From NCBI GenBank assembly GCA_029204225.1, contig CM055095.1, positions 31,003,538 through 31,067,537 of the forward strand: 64,000 bases of DNA. The letters are read 5' to 3'. The notes beneath the pieces are model-generated. The model did no database searches. It had not been told where the DNA came from and saw only the letters and a program-made list of their open reading frames with translations. The position numbers and the translations under genes were made by a program. The DNA is from Diphasiastrum complanatum (taxonomy: Eukaryota; Streptophyta; Lycopodiopsida; Lycopodiales; Lycopodiaceae). Positions 43,611 to 53,310 of this stretch are shown here, in pieces (within the stretch, counting starts at the first letter, position 1; the number at the start of each line of letters is the position of its first letter).

Positions 43611-43844
43611 AGTCACAGTCTAGCTACAATTAATTATGTGAATGTCGATTACTGTGCTCAACATCAGGATAATTGTACCTCTCCACACCCGATCGATCAC
43701 GACCAATTACCTGATCTGGATACACCCATCATCAATATCAATTTTGTTGATATTCTTCCACACCATGATGAGCTACTAAATGTTGCATGGCTAATCAGAC
43801 AATTTATTCATTGATGACGAGAACGTCTTACGAATTCAGAATTG

Positions 43845-44140
43845 CCCACAAGATATGGACATTTCTGATATTCAGATCCTCAACCTTGGTGACAATAGCA
43901 CACAGGCTAGTAAAGGTGAAGGCACTGTAAGATTAAACTTTGTCAATGATCAGTCTAAGCTACTCTCTAAAGTCCTTTCTGTATCAAATTTATCTACGAA
44001 TTTGCTCTCTGCAAGCAAAATCACAGATCTAGGACATAGAGTAGAATTCGAATGTGATCAGTGTAAAGTAGTTGATAGGACAGGCAAGATCCTAGCACTC
44101 GAAAAGAGACATGGATACTTGTACAAATTGAGTCATTGCT
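43845..44140 (+). pseudogene. Copia protease C-half and pre-integrase
   Basis: Reads ILNLGDNSTQASKGEGTVRL, then LSVSNLSTNLLSASKI and GKILALEKRHGYLYKL. This is the second half of a copia protease plus the start of the GAG_pre-integrase domain. Its first half, WFLDSGATQHMT, lies just downstream on the opposite strand, so the gene was split by an inversion. Confidence 0.82.
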
Positions 44141-44178
44141 TTTTTGTCTCTAGTCAGGCTCTCAGTACTTCAATTCAT

Positions 44179-44390
44179 TTATTTCTGGGTACTGCAAGGT
44201 GTATAGGACTCGAAACAGCCAATGAGACTAGTCATATGCTGAGTGGCTCCGGAATCCAGGAACCAAGAACTGTCGCCAGATGCTCCTTGATGGCTGGTCA
44301 TGAAGGCATCATGATTCGCTTCTTGAATAGGCTGTTGAACGAGAGAGAGGGAGAGTTGAACGAGAGTTGAGGAAGGTGCCATATTTTAGA
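44179..44390 (-). pseudogene. Copia protease N-half, inverted
   Basis: The minus-strand frame gives a Ser/Leu-rich linker, then GDSSWFLDSGATQHMTSLIG and CFESYTPCS. The catalytic DSGATQHM is intact. It would normally continue directly into the IQILNLGD block found on the plus strand at 43855. Confidence 0.85.
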
Positions 44391-45018
44391 AATGAAAAGT
44401 TAGCTCAGAGGGGTAAGATGAACACGAACGAAAAACAAACTTGAACGAGAAACGGACTTGAACAGAAATTGTTCATGCACAGCGGAACGAGCTATGCGAC
44501 TCTCTCCGTAAGCATGACTACGCCTATCAGAACGAATAGAACGTTAGTGATGGAAATCACGATTGTTCTTGATTACATAGCCAAACATTAGTAAACGAAG
44601 CGCTAGAAGAATAATTTGTCGCGAATAGCAAGACAAATTATTGTCGTGAATGATTCGCGAAGAGCTAGACAGTGCTCAACTGATAATCAGTCGCGAATTA
44701 CTTGTGAAAGACAAGACTAAATATTAGTCGTGCTAAAAACAGATTATCAGAAAGAGCAACTAGAAAGATCAGACAGAATGAATAATAAGCATAGCAATAT
44801 CAACACAAGTCTCAACGCAGAACAAAGAACTATATCAGATTAAGTATATCAAATATACATGTCAATAATGCGATAGAGCACAAGACAATAGCAGACAAAA
44901 TCGTGTGCCCTACGAAGCTTATTCAAACTGTAAAAGGAATGAAACCTTATTGCTGACAAATTAAAGAATCAATGCACTGAACATCTACTTTTGTCTATCT
45001 CTGATAAGCTTCTCTTCT
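44391..45018. other. LTR-like stretch with TCGCGA motifs, no gene
   Basis: Carries TTGTCGCGAA, GATTCGCGAAG and AGTCGCGAATT between 44614 and 44697, like family A LTRs, and AGCACAAGACAAT-GCAGA near 44878 shared with 17040. Probably a decayed LTR/leader of a copia element read on the minus strand with the protease at 44179-44390. Confidence 0.4.
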
Positions 45019-45975
45019 TCATTCTCTCTCGCTCACTATATGAAGACATCCACCTACTTGCATAGCATCATCTACACAAGAAGATTCTCCAAAACATGTG
45101 AGTAAAGCAAAGTGAGTCGCTTCTACTTGCTTACCTTTCTCTTGAACATCAAAGATATCAAAGATATGAATATCTTCAGACCTGAACCTCTGAAAATAAT
45201 CCCTCTCAAACATATGATCTAGATCCAACAAGATCTCATTAATGCTTGATCTCGATCTTTCACAAAGGTTAGTGAAAACAATGCCACCAATGTCACCATC
45301 ATAAATCAAAAGATAGATTCCAAAATTTTCATTGAACATGAAGTAGAGTAGGTGAATATGAGTATCAAACCTAATAAATCCAGCCTTCTTGAGTCCATAA
45401 CAAATGAGATCTCCCTTGCCTTGAAGAAATTGCCTCTTGATTTGCTCCATATAGTTTTCTCCAACCAACCTTTTGCCATCTCGATCATGAGTGATCAATT
45501 CATAATCATAGAATCCTTTGAGTTGATGAAGAGATGTGATATCCATGACTTGGATCTTCCCAAAAACCAATCTTCCATTGCTCTTTCCTTCATAAGACTC
45601 CCTCTTAATGCTTGCATCATAAGAAGTAGAAACCTCAAAGACATTAGAAGCCATAAAAAAAATGATTAGTACCTTCAACATAAGGATGATTGAAATACTT
45701 TCTTTTTTCAAACAAGAACTTCTACTCAATGTTTTAGGTAATGACTCATATGATAATAATTCTTCCTCACTATCATTCACAATGACATCATTCAAAGTAC
45801 ATCCTACTTTGAACTCTTCACATACTTCTCTTCTTCTTGACTTGTGACTATCTCCCTCACCAAGTCTCTTGATAGAACCATTTGATCTACTCCACTTGCT
45901 ACAAAAATGACTAGTAGAAAAAAATGTAGTAAAAAAAATGCAAAGAGAGGGAGAATAGAGCGGCAACAATGCCAA
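45019..45975 (-). pseudogene. Chimeric 318-residue ORF with rearranged copia RT pieces
   Basis: The C-terminal half contains RT blocks in degenerate form: ENYMEQIKRQFLQ (for IYMEQPQGF), ICYGLKKAGFIRFD (for LYGLKQAP) and YFMFNENFGIYLLIYDGD (for LLIYVDD). After these comes EKGKQVEATHFALLTCFGES, a linker that precedes RT in elements C, E and F. The order is therefore permuted. The N-terminal third (MALLPLYSPSL, basic/Ser-rich) starts in gypsy G-leader sequence. It is open over 318 codons but the catalytic Asp pair is lost. It is probably a relic that happens to be open, and expression is unknown. Confidence 0.6.
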
Positions 45976-45984
45976 TGTTGTCTT

Positions 45985-46293
45985 TTAGGGCTCCAATTCC
46001 TACCATGGCTTCCCAACTAGTAGGGTTTCTTCCTACTATGGCTTCCCAACTAGTAGGGTGGGTTCCTAAAATACATTGAAGTATGGTGGTGGTGGGATTT
46101 GATCCACTCCATTCTATGTTCTTTTCCATAACAAAACCTCTAAGGCTCACCCTTCTAGAGAGAGAAAATGATCTAAACTAGTTCCTCTCCCAACTAAGGA
46201 ATGTCCTAGGTTAGCTCTCTAAGGCTTCTCCCAACTAGAGAGTATCCTAAATTAACCTAACCCTAATGACCACTATGGCTGCCCCCCAACTAG
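45985..46293 (-). repeat. Family G leader, minus orientation
   Basis: Reverse complement of 56513-56707: the landmarks are the CATAGAATGGAGTGGATCAAA and GACCACTATGGCTGCC phrases. A 31-base unit (TATGGCTTCCCAACTAGTAGG) is tandemly doubled at 46000-46060. Confidence 0.7.
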
Positions 46294-46326
46294 TGATTTC
46301 CTAATTTATCCCTAAGTAATCCTAAA
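46294..46326 (-). repeat. Family G LTR, inner part split by element F
   Basis: Thirty-three bases matching 56480-56512 in reverse. The remainder resumes at 52314 on the other side of element F. Confidence 0.75.
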
Positions 46327-47008
46327 TGTTAAAAATTCACAATTCTAGCTTGACTAGTTTTGGTCATATGACTTGTAAATAGTTAGATGGTCATGATGTG
46401 GCTTGTCACACGTGCCAAATAGCATAGGATTCCATTCATAAGGATGTTCTCAAGTAGACCTAAGTGTTAGAACCTTTGGAATGAGTCCAGATTATGCTTA
46501 GATACAAGGGAGAAAAAATAGGAGCTATTTTTGGTAATTTTTGCATTGTTGAGGGATCTCCAAGATTCCAACCCTAACTCGGTAGGGATGAAAGATCCAC
46601 CAAAATTAGCATTAGGGATAGGTTTAGGGCTACTCATACCTGCTTAAAACCGTGATGGATCATGTATATATAGGTGATGATATCTCACCAAAATCAATCA
46701 AGCAATTTCATGTTTTTTCTCTCATAATGGTGCAATTGCTCTCTATGTTCATAATTGTTTGAGTACTTGTGATTACTAATGATTATAGGATTGAATGTAG
46801 GTCTGGTTTACAGTACTCAGACTGTGGGAGGCCGTACTTTCACACGTGTGAAGCCTTCTTCAAGGATTTGGGCCATTTAGTGAGGTTCAAGCATAGATTT
46901 TTGATGGATTTTGATGGTTCAACTTGTGCTAATCTTATGAAATCATAATCTATTGTTTAGCTCATCATTTCAAGTGTTTTAGGATCCTTATTTGTTGTAA
47001 TTTTTACA
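46327..47008 (+). repeat. Element F 5' LTR (682 bp)
   Basis: TGTTAAAAATT...AATTTTTACA termini. Contains TTCACACGTGTGAA at 46839-46852, a CACACGTG box at 46407 and a TATATATAG box near 46672. Confidence 0.94.
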
Positions 47009-47020
47009 TGGTATCAGAGC
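47009..47020 (+). other. Element F primer-binding site
   Basis: TGGTATCAGAGC directly after the LTR end, an exact match to the copia initiator-Met PBS. Confidence 0.95.
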
Positions 47021-47819
47021 CTAAAGGCTGAAATGAGCTAAATCCTTGGTTTTCATTCAATTTGATCACAATTTTTGATCTAAATCTTGTGTAGATTGGA
47101 TCTTAGCATCTAGTATTGATTCTAGAACTCAAAGTGAGTCAAATACATTGGAGATTGGTGTTGTGTGACTTCATTTGCAGGTGTTTAGGTGTCTAAAACC
47201 AGAGGCAAAGTTGAATTCAATTCACATTACCAAGATAGCAAGTTTTGCTTGCTCCAAGCATTGATTTCTAAGCGAGTTTTGGAGGTGATTTCATAGAGGA
47301 GGCTTTCTAGCATTCAAGGAGAGGGAAGATCAGAGTTTTGGGGACTCTCCAAGGCTGTTCTAAGGTGTAGTAGACACCTCCTAAAGTGATTTAGGTTCAG
47401 TCCAACCATTGCTTGACTTATGCACCAAATTAGATCAATTTTTCATCAATTTTGATCATTTTTTGCTTGTGATTGGATAGTAGATTGTGTTGCATCCTCA
47501 TTAAGTTCCATTTACATCTTTTACAAGTGATTTTGGAAGTATATTAGGTTGCTGAAATTCGCTCTTGATCAGATCATTTGGAAGCTTTAATGTTCTTTAT
47601 AGAAAGAGGGGCAATTCTACTAGTATTGTCTACTTCAATCAAGCAAGTGCATTGTTTCTAGTATTCTATGATTTGATTTTGTTAGAGATCATTCTTAGAT
47701 CTTTATAGGAATTCTATTACTGATCTTTTCAGGTCCCTAAGAAGTGGGATAAGGTAGACCTTCAATCAAATCAATAGAAGTAACCTTCATTTGTGTCAAG
47801 TCCTTGATTAGGAGACTAG
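47021..47819 (+). other. Element F leader (0.8 kb)
   Basis: Untranslated region without a supported ORF, ending at the gag ATG (47820). Confidence 0.7.
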
Positions 47820-48725
47820 ATGGCATCTATAACTGCATATCTTTTGGATACTAATGAAAGGCTCAACAAAACTAACTATTCCATATGGAAAGTTAGAATG
47901 GAATCTATCATGATCATGCAAGATCTGATGGAAATTGTAAATGGTAAGGAGGGTGAACCTATTCATCCTCAAGAAAAAGCCAAATACATCAAGAGGTGCA
48001 ATGTTGCACTACATTGCATAAAAATGAATGTTGCAAATGAACTCTTAAGAGAGGTAGGAGATTGCACTTCAGATCAAGATGCTTGGGAGACTTTGCAAAA
48101 GGTCTACGAATCCAAGAACCAAACTAGAATGTTAGCTTTGAAGAATCAAATCTATAGAAGCTATCAAAAGAAAGGAGAGAGTGCACATACTTTTGTCCTA
48201 AGAGTAAAGGAATTGAACAAAGAGCTAGCCTTTATAGGTGACCCTATCAAGGATGAAGAGCTTGTTCAACTCATATTGAATGGACTAAGCTTTGAATTTG
48301 ACAATTTGGTTCAGGGATATGCAATTATGGGTAAGCTACCCATACTTGAAGAACTCCAAGGCACACTCATGGCCGAGGAATCAAGAAGGAGCCAAATGCA
48401 AGAGAGGATGGATAGGCTTTCCATCCAAGGTGGAGATGACCAAGCTCTCTTCACCAAAGGCAAAGGCAAGTCCAAAGGCAAAGGATCAACATTCAAGAAG
48501 TCTACAAAGCTTGAGGATCAAGAAGGACCCTCAAAGGCATCTCCATCAACCACCAAAGTCAAAAAGGACAAATCAAAGGTGAAGTGCTACTATTGTAGCA
48601 AGATGGGGCATTATGCCTCGGAATGCTTCGAGAGGAAGCAAGATCAAAGCCAAGCCAACATGAGCAAAGAGGAGGAGGAGGAGAGTTCACATGAGGACTC
48701 TCTCATGATGTCCATATTTTCTTGA
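47820..48725 (+). CDS. Element F gag (301 residues, TGA)
   Basis: Starts MASITAYLLDTNERLNKTNY with SIWKVRMESIM, ALHCIKMNVANELLREVG, AWETLQKVYESK and LVQLILNGL. A Lys/Gly-rich linker and the knuckle CYYCSKMGHYASEC follow, then an acidic tail (EEEEESSHEDSLMM) and FS-TGA. The pol frame continues immediately in phase (TSFKGEDPWWIDSGA). In element E the same junction has no stop. The TGA may be a simple nonsense mutation or a gag-limiting readthrough stop; its context (TCT TGA ACA) is not a known strong readthrough context. Confidence 0.93.
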   Translation: MASITAYLLDTNERLNKTNYSIWKVRMESIMIMQDLMEIVNGKEGEPIHPQEKAKYIKRCNVALHCIKMNVANELLREVGDCTSDQDAWETLQKVYESKNQTRMLALKNQIYRSYQKKGESAHTFVLRVKELNKELAFIGDPIKDEELVQLILNGLSFEFDNLVQGYAIMGKLPILEELQGTLMAEESRRSQMQERMDRLSIQGGDDQALFTKGKGKSKGKGSTFKKSTKLEDQEGPSKASPSTTKVKKDKSKVKCYYCSKMGHYASECFERKQDQSQANMSKEEEEESSHEDSLMMSIFS

Positions 48726-51700
48726 ACAAGCTTCAAAGGAGAAGATCCTTGGTGGATTGACTCGGGTGCTAGTTCACACATGACTAGTAAAAGGGAGTGT
48801 TTCTCTTCTCTCTTATCTTATGATGGACCTATAAAGTCTATCTATACAGCAAATGATGAAGTTTGTAAGATTGAAGGAGTTGGTAGCATTCCCCTTTGCT
48901 TGGGATCTTCCAAAAAGATCAACATAGAAGGTGTTTTGTACATTCCTACAATAACAAAGAATCTACTAAGTGTTGGCCAAATGGTAGACAATGGTTTCAA
49001 TGTTGACTTTGCTTCAAATGAATGTTTCATCAAGAAGAAGGGTAAGATAGTGGCTAAGGGCACTAGACTTGGCAAACTTTATAAGCTGGATGCATTTGTG
49101 GATACTAATGTTGTCATGTTGGCCGAGAAGAGCAAGATATCTACCTTTACTTTATGGCACAAAAGACTTGGACATGTCAACTCGGGTTCCATGGAGGCTA
49201 TGATCAAGGAGGAGTATGCTTTAGCTTTAGGCCTACCAAGGTCTATTGGGAAGGAAGACAAGGTTTGTGAAGCTTGTGCCTTATCCAAGGCACATAAGAA
49301 GGTGTTTCCTAACTCCATCACAAAGTCATCTCATCCTCTTGAACTCATACACTCGGATGTGCACATTGCTAGCACCAAATCTAATGGAGATTCATCCATG
49401 TTTTTAACCTTCATTGATGACTACTCAAGATATTGTTGGGTGTTCTTACTTTCCTTCAAGTCTCAAGTATTTGATACTTTTGTAAAGTTCAAGTTGTTTG
49501 TGGAAAAGCATCATAATCATAGCATCAAGATTCTTAGAAGTGACAATGGTGGAGAATTCATCTCCAATGAGTTCAAGGCCTTTTGTGAGGAGGAAGGGAT
49601 CAAGAAAGAGACTTCTTGTCCTTACACTCCTCAACAAAATGGAGTTGCTGAAAGAAGGAATATAACATTATGTGAATGTTCTAAGGCTTTAAGATTGGAT
49701 GCTTGTTTGCCCAAATCCTTTTGGGGTGAGTCTCTTGTATGTGCAAACTACTTGATGAATAGGGTGTCTTGCAAAGCAATTGAAGGCAAAACTCCTTATG
49801 AGATGTTGTATGGAAAGAAACCCAATCTTAATCACTTGAAAGTTTTTGGGTGTATATGTTATGTGCATGTGCCATTGGAAACAAGAACCAAGGAGGAGCC
49901 ATCTTCCACAAGAGGGATCATGCTTGGATATGCAAGCTCAAGCAAGGGCTACAAAGTCTATCTCCCATCCTTGAACAAATTTGTTGTTTCAAGGGATGTC
50001 ATCTTTGATGAACATCATATGCATATGCTTGAAGAAGGCTCAAGTGCTCCAACAATCAAGAAGAAGATGGCCGAGGAGCAAGATTTTGGTTTTGAGGAGG
50101 AGCTCATGGAGGAGCAAGCACCAAACCCACCTATCACACCAAGGAGATCTTCAAGGGCAAAAGTGGAGCCATCAAGGCTCACATTTCAAGGCAAAGGACA
50201 GCAAGTTGAGGGTATCTCATCCACTTCTTATGCTTTATCTAGTTTTGAAGAACCGTCTAATGTTGAAGATGCATTGAACTCCAAAGAATGGTATAAATAT
50301 GATGCCTTGATTGAGAATGAAACTTGGTTGCTTGTTGAGAGACCTCAAAGGAATGTAATAGGATGCAAGTGGGTCTTCAAGCTTAAGTTGAATGCAAATG
50401 GGAGTGTTAACAAACATAAAGCAAGATTAGTTGCAAAAGGTTATGCTCAAGAGAGAGGGATAGACTATGAGGAAACTTTTGCACCCGTGGCCAAGATGGT
50501 CACAATAAGGCTAATCATTGCACTTGCATCACATTTTGGATGGATTCTATGTCAAATGGATGTCTCTAATGCTTTCTTGAATGGTTTTTTGGAAGAGGAT
50601 ATCTATATGGAGCAGCCACAAGGGTTCATCAAGCATGGAATGGAGAACAAAGTATGTCATCTCCAAAGAAGCATCTATGGCTTGAAGCAAGCCTCGAGAT
50701 CTTGGAATTCAAGACTACATTGCTATCTTATTTCACTTTCTTTTGTTCAAAGTGAATATGATCCCACTCTTTACATTAAGTTTGATGATGTTGGTATTGT
50801 ACTTTTACTCATTTATGTAGATGACATCATCATTAGTGGAAATAGTGTTGATGGTATTGAAAAAATCAAGATAGATCTATCCTTAGAGTTCAAGATGGTA
50901 GATCTAGGGTGTCTTCACTTCATCTTAGGCATAGAAGTACTTAGAGGGTCTGATTTTATCTTTATAAGTCAAGTAAACTATGCTCAAAGTCTTTTGAAGA
51001 AGTTTAAGATGGAAGTATGCAAAAGTGTTGACACACCAATGGAGCAAGATGTAAAAGTGCCAAATGAAGATGATGAAAGATCCTTCATGGACATCACTTT
51101 GTTTAGGCAACTTATAGGTTCCTTAATGTGGATCACTATAACTAGACCAGATCTCAGCTTTAGTGTATGTAGGTTGAGCCAATCCATGCCAAAGCCATTG
51201 AATATCCATTGGAAAAAGGCTAAGAGGATTCTAAGATACATCTCGGGTACATTGGATTTTGGGATTCTATATAGAGGAGATGTGATTAACCTTCATGCAT
51301 CTAGTGATTCAGATTTTGCAGGGGACAAGAGGGATAGGAAATCAACAAGTGCCTATTCAACTTTCATAGGAGAAGGTGTGGTTTCATGGCTTTCAAAAAA
51401 GCAAGAAACTATATCTCTATCTTCAACCGAGGCCGAGTACAAAGCTTTGACAACTACTACAAAAGAGGTACTTTGGATCAAGAGATTATTGGTGGAACTA
51501 AAGATCATGGATTCAGAGGAGGCACCAATCATCTACAATGACAATATATCAGCCCAACACCTTGCATCTAACCCAATCTTCCATGCAAGATCTAAGCACA
51601 TTGAGATATGTCATCACTTTGTGAGAGAAATGGTGCAAGCCAAGGATATTGCTTTGGAGCATGTTCTAAGCAATGAATGTGTAGCTGATCTACTTACTAA

Positions 51701-51779
51701 AACACTTCAAAAGACACCTTTTATGAAGTTCAGATCATCACTTGGAGTGATTAGTAAAGCAATGATTGAACCAAGCTAG
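48726..51779 (+). CDS. Element F pol: protease, integrase, RT, RNase H
   Basis: About 1017 codons open after the gag TGA. Protease WWIDSGASSHMTSK is followed by VLYIPTITKNLLSVG. The integrase zinc site is KRLGHVN...CEACALSKAH. The DDE core has LIHSDVHIAS, LRSDNGGEFIS and TPQQNGVAERRN, with FGCICYVHVPLETRTKEE after it. RT has CKWVFKLKLN, ARLVAKGYAQERG, NAFLNGFLEEDIYMEQPQGF, IYGLKQASRSWN and YVDDIIISG. RNase H has SDSDFAGDKRDRKSTSAY, LSSTEAEYKAL and HARSKHIEICHHFVRE. An in-frame deletion shortens the linker at EWYKYDALI. All catalytic residues are present; this is the best preserved pol in the window. Confidence 0.94.
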   Translation, partial: TSFKGEDPWWIDSGASSHMTSKRECFSSLLSYDGPIKSIYTANDEVCKIEGVGSIPLCLGSSKKINIEGVLYIPTITKNLLSVGQMVDNGFNVDFASNECFIKKKGKIVAKGTRLGKLYKLDAFVDTNVVMLAEKSKISTFTLWHKRLGHVNSGSMEAMIKEEYALALGLPRSIGKEDKVCEACALSKAHKKVFPNSITKSSHPLELIHSDVHIASTKSNGDSSMFLTFIDDYSRYCWVFLLSFKSQVFDTFVKFKLFVEKHHNHSIKILRSDNGGEFISNEFKAFCEEEGIKKETSCPYTPQQNGVAERRNITLCECSKALRLDACLPKSFWGESLVCANYLMNRVSCKAIEGKTPYEMLYGKKPNLNHLKVFGCICYVHVPLETRTKEEPSSTRGIMLGYASSSKGYKVYLPSLNKFVVSRDVIFDEHHMHMLEEGSSAPTIKKKMAEEQDFGFEEELMEEQAPNPPITPRRSSRAKVEPSRLTFQGKGQQVEGISSTSYALSSFEEPSNVEDALNSKEWYKYDALIENETWLLVERPQRNVIGCKWVFKLKLNANGSVNKHKARLVAKGYAQERGIDYEETFAPVAKMVTIRLIIALASHFGWILCQMDVSNAFLNGFLEEDIYMEQPQGFIKHGMENKVCHLQRSIYGLKQASRSWNSRLHCYLISLSFVQSEYDPTLYIKFDDVGIVLLLIYVDDIIISGNSVDGIEKIKIDLSLEFKMVDLGCLHFILGIEVLRGSDFIFISQVNYAQSLLKKFKMEVCKSVDTPMEQDVKVPNEDDERSFMDITLFRQLIGSLMWITITRPDLSFSVCRLSQSMPKPLNIHWKKAKRILRYISGTLDFGILYRGDVINLHASSDSDFAGDKRDRKSTSAYSTFIGEGVVSWLSKKQETISLSSTEAEYKALTTTTKEVLWIKRLLVELKIMDSEEAPIIYNDNISAQHLASNPIFHARSKHIEICHHFVREMVQAKDIALEHVLSNECVADLLTKTLQKTPFMKFRSSLGVISKAMIEPS

Positions 51780-51782
51780 ATA

Positions 51783-51793
51783 GTGAGGAGGAG
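51783..51793 (+). other. Element F polypurine tract
   Basis: GTGAGGAGGAG lies between the pol stop and the LTR start at 51794. Confidence 0.88.
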
Positions 51794-52313
51794 TGTTAAA
51801 AATTCACAATTCTAGCTTGACTAGTTTTGGTCATATGACTTGTAAATAGTTAGATGGTCATGATGTGGCTTGTCACACATGCCAAATAGCATAGGATTCC
51901 ATTCATAAGGATGTTCTCAAGTAGACCTAAGTGTTAGAACCTTTGGAATGAGTCCAAATTATGCTTAGATACAAGGGAGAAAAAATAGGAGCTATTTTTG
52001 GTAATTTTTGCATTGTTGAGGGACCTCCAAGATTCCAACCCTAACTTGGTAGGGATGAAAGATCCACCAAAATTAGAATTAGGGATAGGTTTAGGGCTAC
52101 TCATACCTGCCCAAAACCGTGATGGATCATGTATATATAGGTGATGATATCTCACCAAAATCAATCAAGCAATTTCATGTTTTTTCTCTCATAATGGTGC
52201 AATTGCTCTCTATGTTCATGATTGTTTGAGTACTTGTGATTACTAATGATTATAGGATTGAATTTAGGTCTGGTGTACAGTACTCAGACTGTTTATTTGT
52301 TGTAATTTTTACA
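51794..52313 (+). repeat. Element F 3' LTR (520 bp, internal deletion)
   Basis: Matches the 5' LTR up to CAGACTGT, then skips to TTATTTGTTG, losing about 162 bases that include the fourteen-base palindrome. Ends TTTTTACA. Confidence 0.93.
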
Positions 52314-52740
52314 CTAACTAACTCCCACAAGAGGAGGAAAGATGAGTGCATAAGAGAAATAATCTTATAATAACAAGCACAATAACATAAAACCAAGCGA
52401 GGAAAGCTTAGTGGGGCTCAAGCACCTACCACCAAGTATTCTATCCACAAGTGGGAACACAAGTTAAGCAAGAATAGATTAGTTCTATTAGAGCTTGGGC
52501 TTATACAAGTGTTACTTAAGGCTCTCAAATCCACTTCTATATACAATGACTGGTAGGCCCATATGCTAAGATGCTTATGGGATACTCCCAAAGCTTATTG
52601 CTAAGCTATTTTAAGAAGTGACTTCTTGTATGAAGTTCACTTAACAAAATAAACTTAGAACTTCTTAAACTTGGAATTAACTTTAAACTTAGACTTTCTA
52701 AGTTTAAAGTATTACAAATATTTCTTGGTAATATTAAGTA
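52314..52740 (-). repeat. Family G LTR, outer part (minus)
   Basis: Reverse complement of about 56055-56480, with landmarks GTGGGGCTCAAGCACCTACC and TGGTAGGCCCATATGCTAAG. Similarity stops near 52740, so the LTR start is lost. Confidence 0.85.
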
Positions 52741-53310
52741 TAGCATCACCAAGGACTATTTGACCTAGGGATCCAACCGCATTGTTGTAGAGCTATAATC
52801 AAGTCTTTTTACTATAGCAACATTGTTAGGCATATCCTCCGATAGTGTTGAATCCCAACCTCTCAAACTTTTGCCCTTCATAGTGTCTCTAGGTACATAT
52901 TCTCTGATGTCATAAACTAGTAGTTTTGAATCTAGATGACAAACTTTCCTATTGTCGCACATGGCTTGAGATTGATGTTGTTGTTTGCCTCATGCTATAT
53001 GAATGACACTTGTCTTGTTTTATGTCCTTGCATTCATGTTGCCATGGCCTTGTGCCATTTCACACTACTTTTGTAAAGAAAACACGTAGAAATATTATAA
53101 ATCCTCTCTGTGTATGGCTACACCTTTTTTCCTTCTTGTATCATCCACTATGTTGTTTGTTACTTGCCTGTTTGTTTGTGCAAAGTCGTTTGATTTTAGT
53201 GTGTTTCTTTATATAGCATTATTATGGGTAGGATCTCTTAATATTTTAGCTCAAATATTTACATTGAAGAATCAACAAAAGTTGTTTGCCGCCACTATTA
53301 CTTCTTAAGC
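52741..53310 (+). other. No gene; post-integrase-type spacer before the G ORF
   Basis: T-rich, without coding pattern. It precedes the G ORF just as non-coding spacers precede the corresponding ORF at 8163 and in element H. No integrase is recognisable upstream. Confidence 0.4.

Larger units (their letters stand above)
46327..52313 (+). mobile_element. Ty1/copia element, family F, nested in a gypsy LTR
   Basis: A 5987-bp element with LTRs 46327-47008 and 51794-52313. The flanks CTAAA (46322-46326) and CTAAC (52314-52318) are a 5-bp target duplication with one change, and outside them the gypsy G LTR continues. The 3' LTR has lost about 162 bases internally; over the rest about ten substitutions are visible (about 2%). 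Gag-pol is one frame interrupted by a single TGA. Confidence 0.95.
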
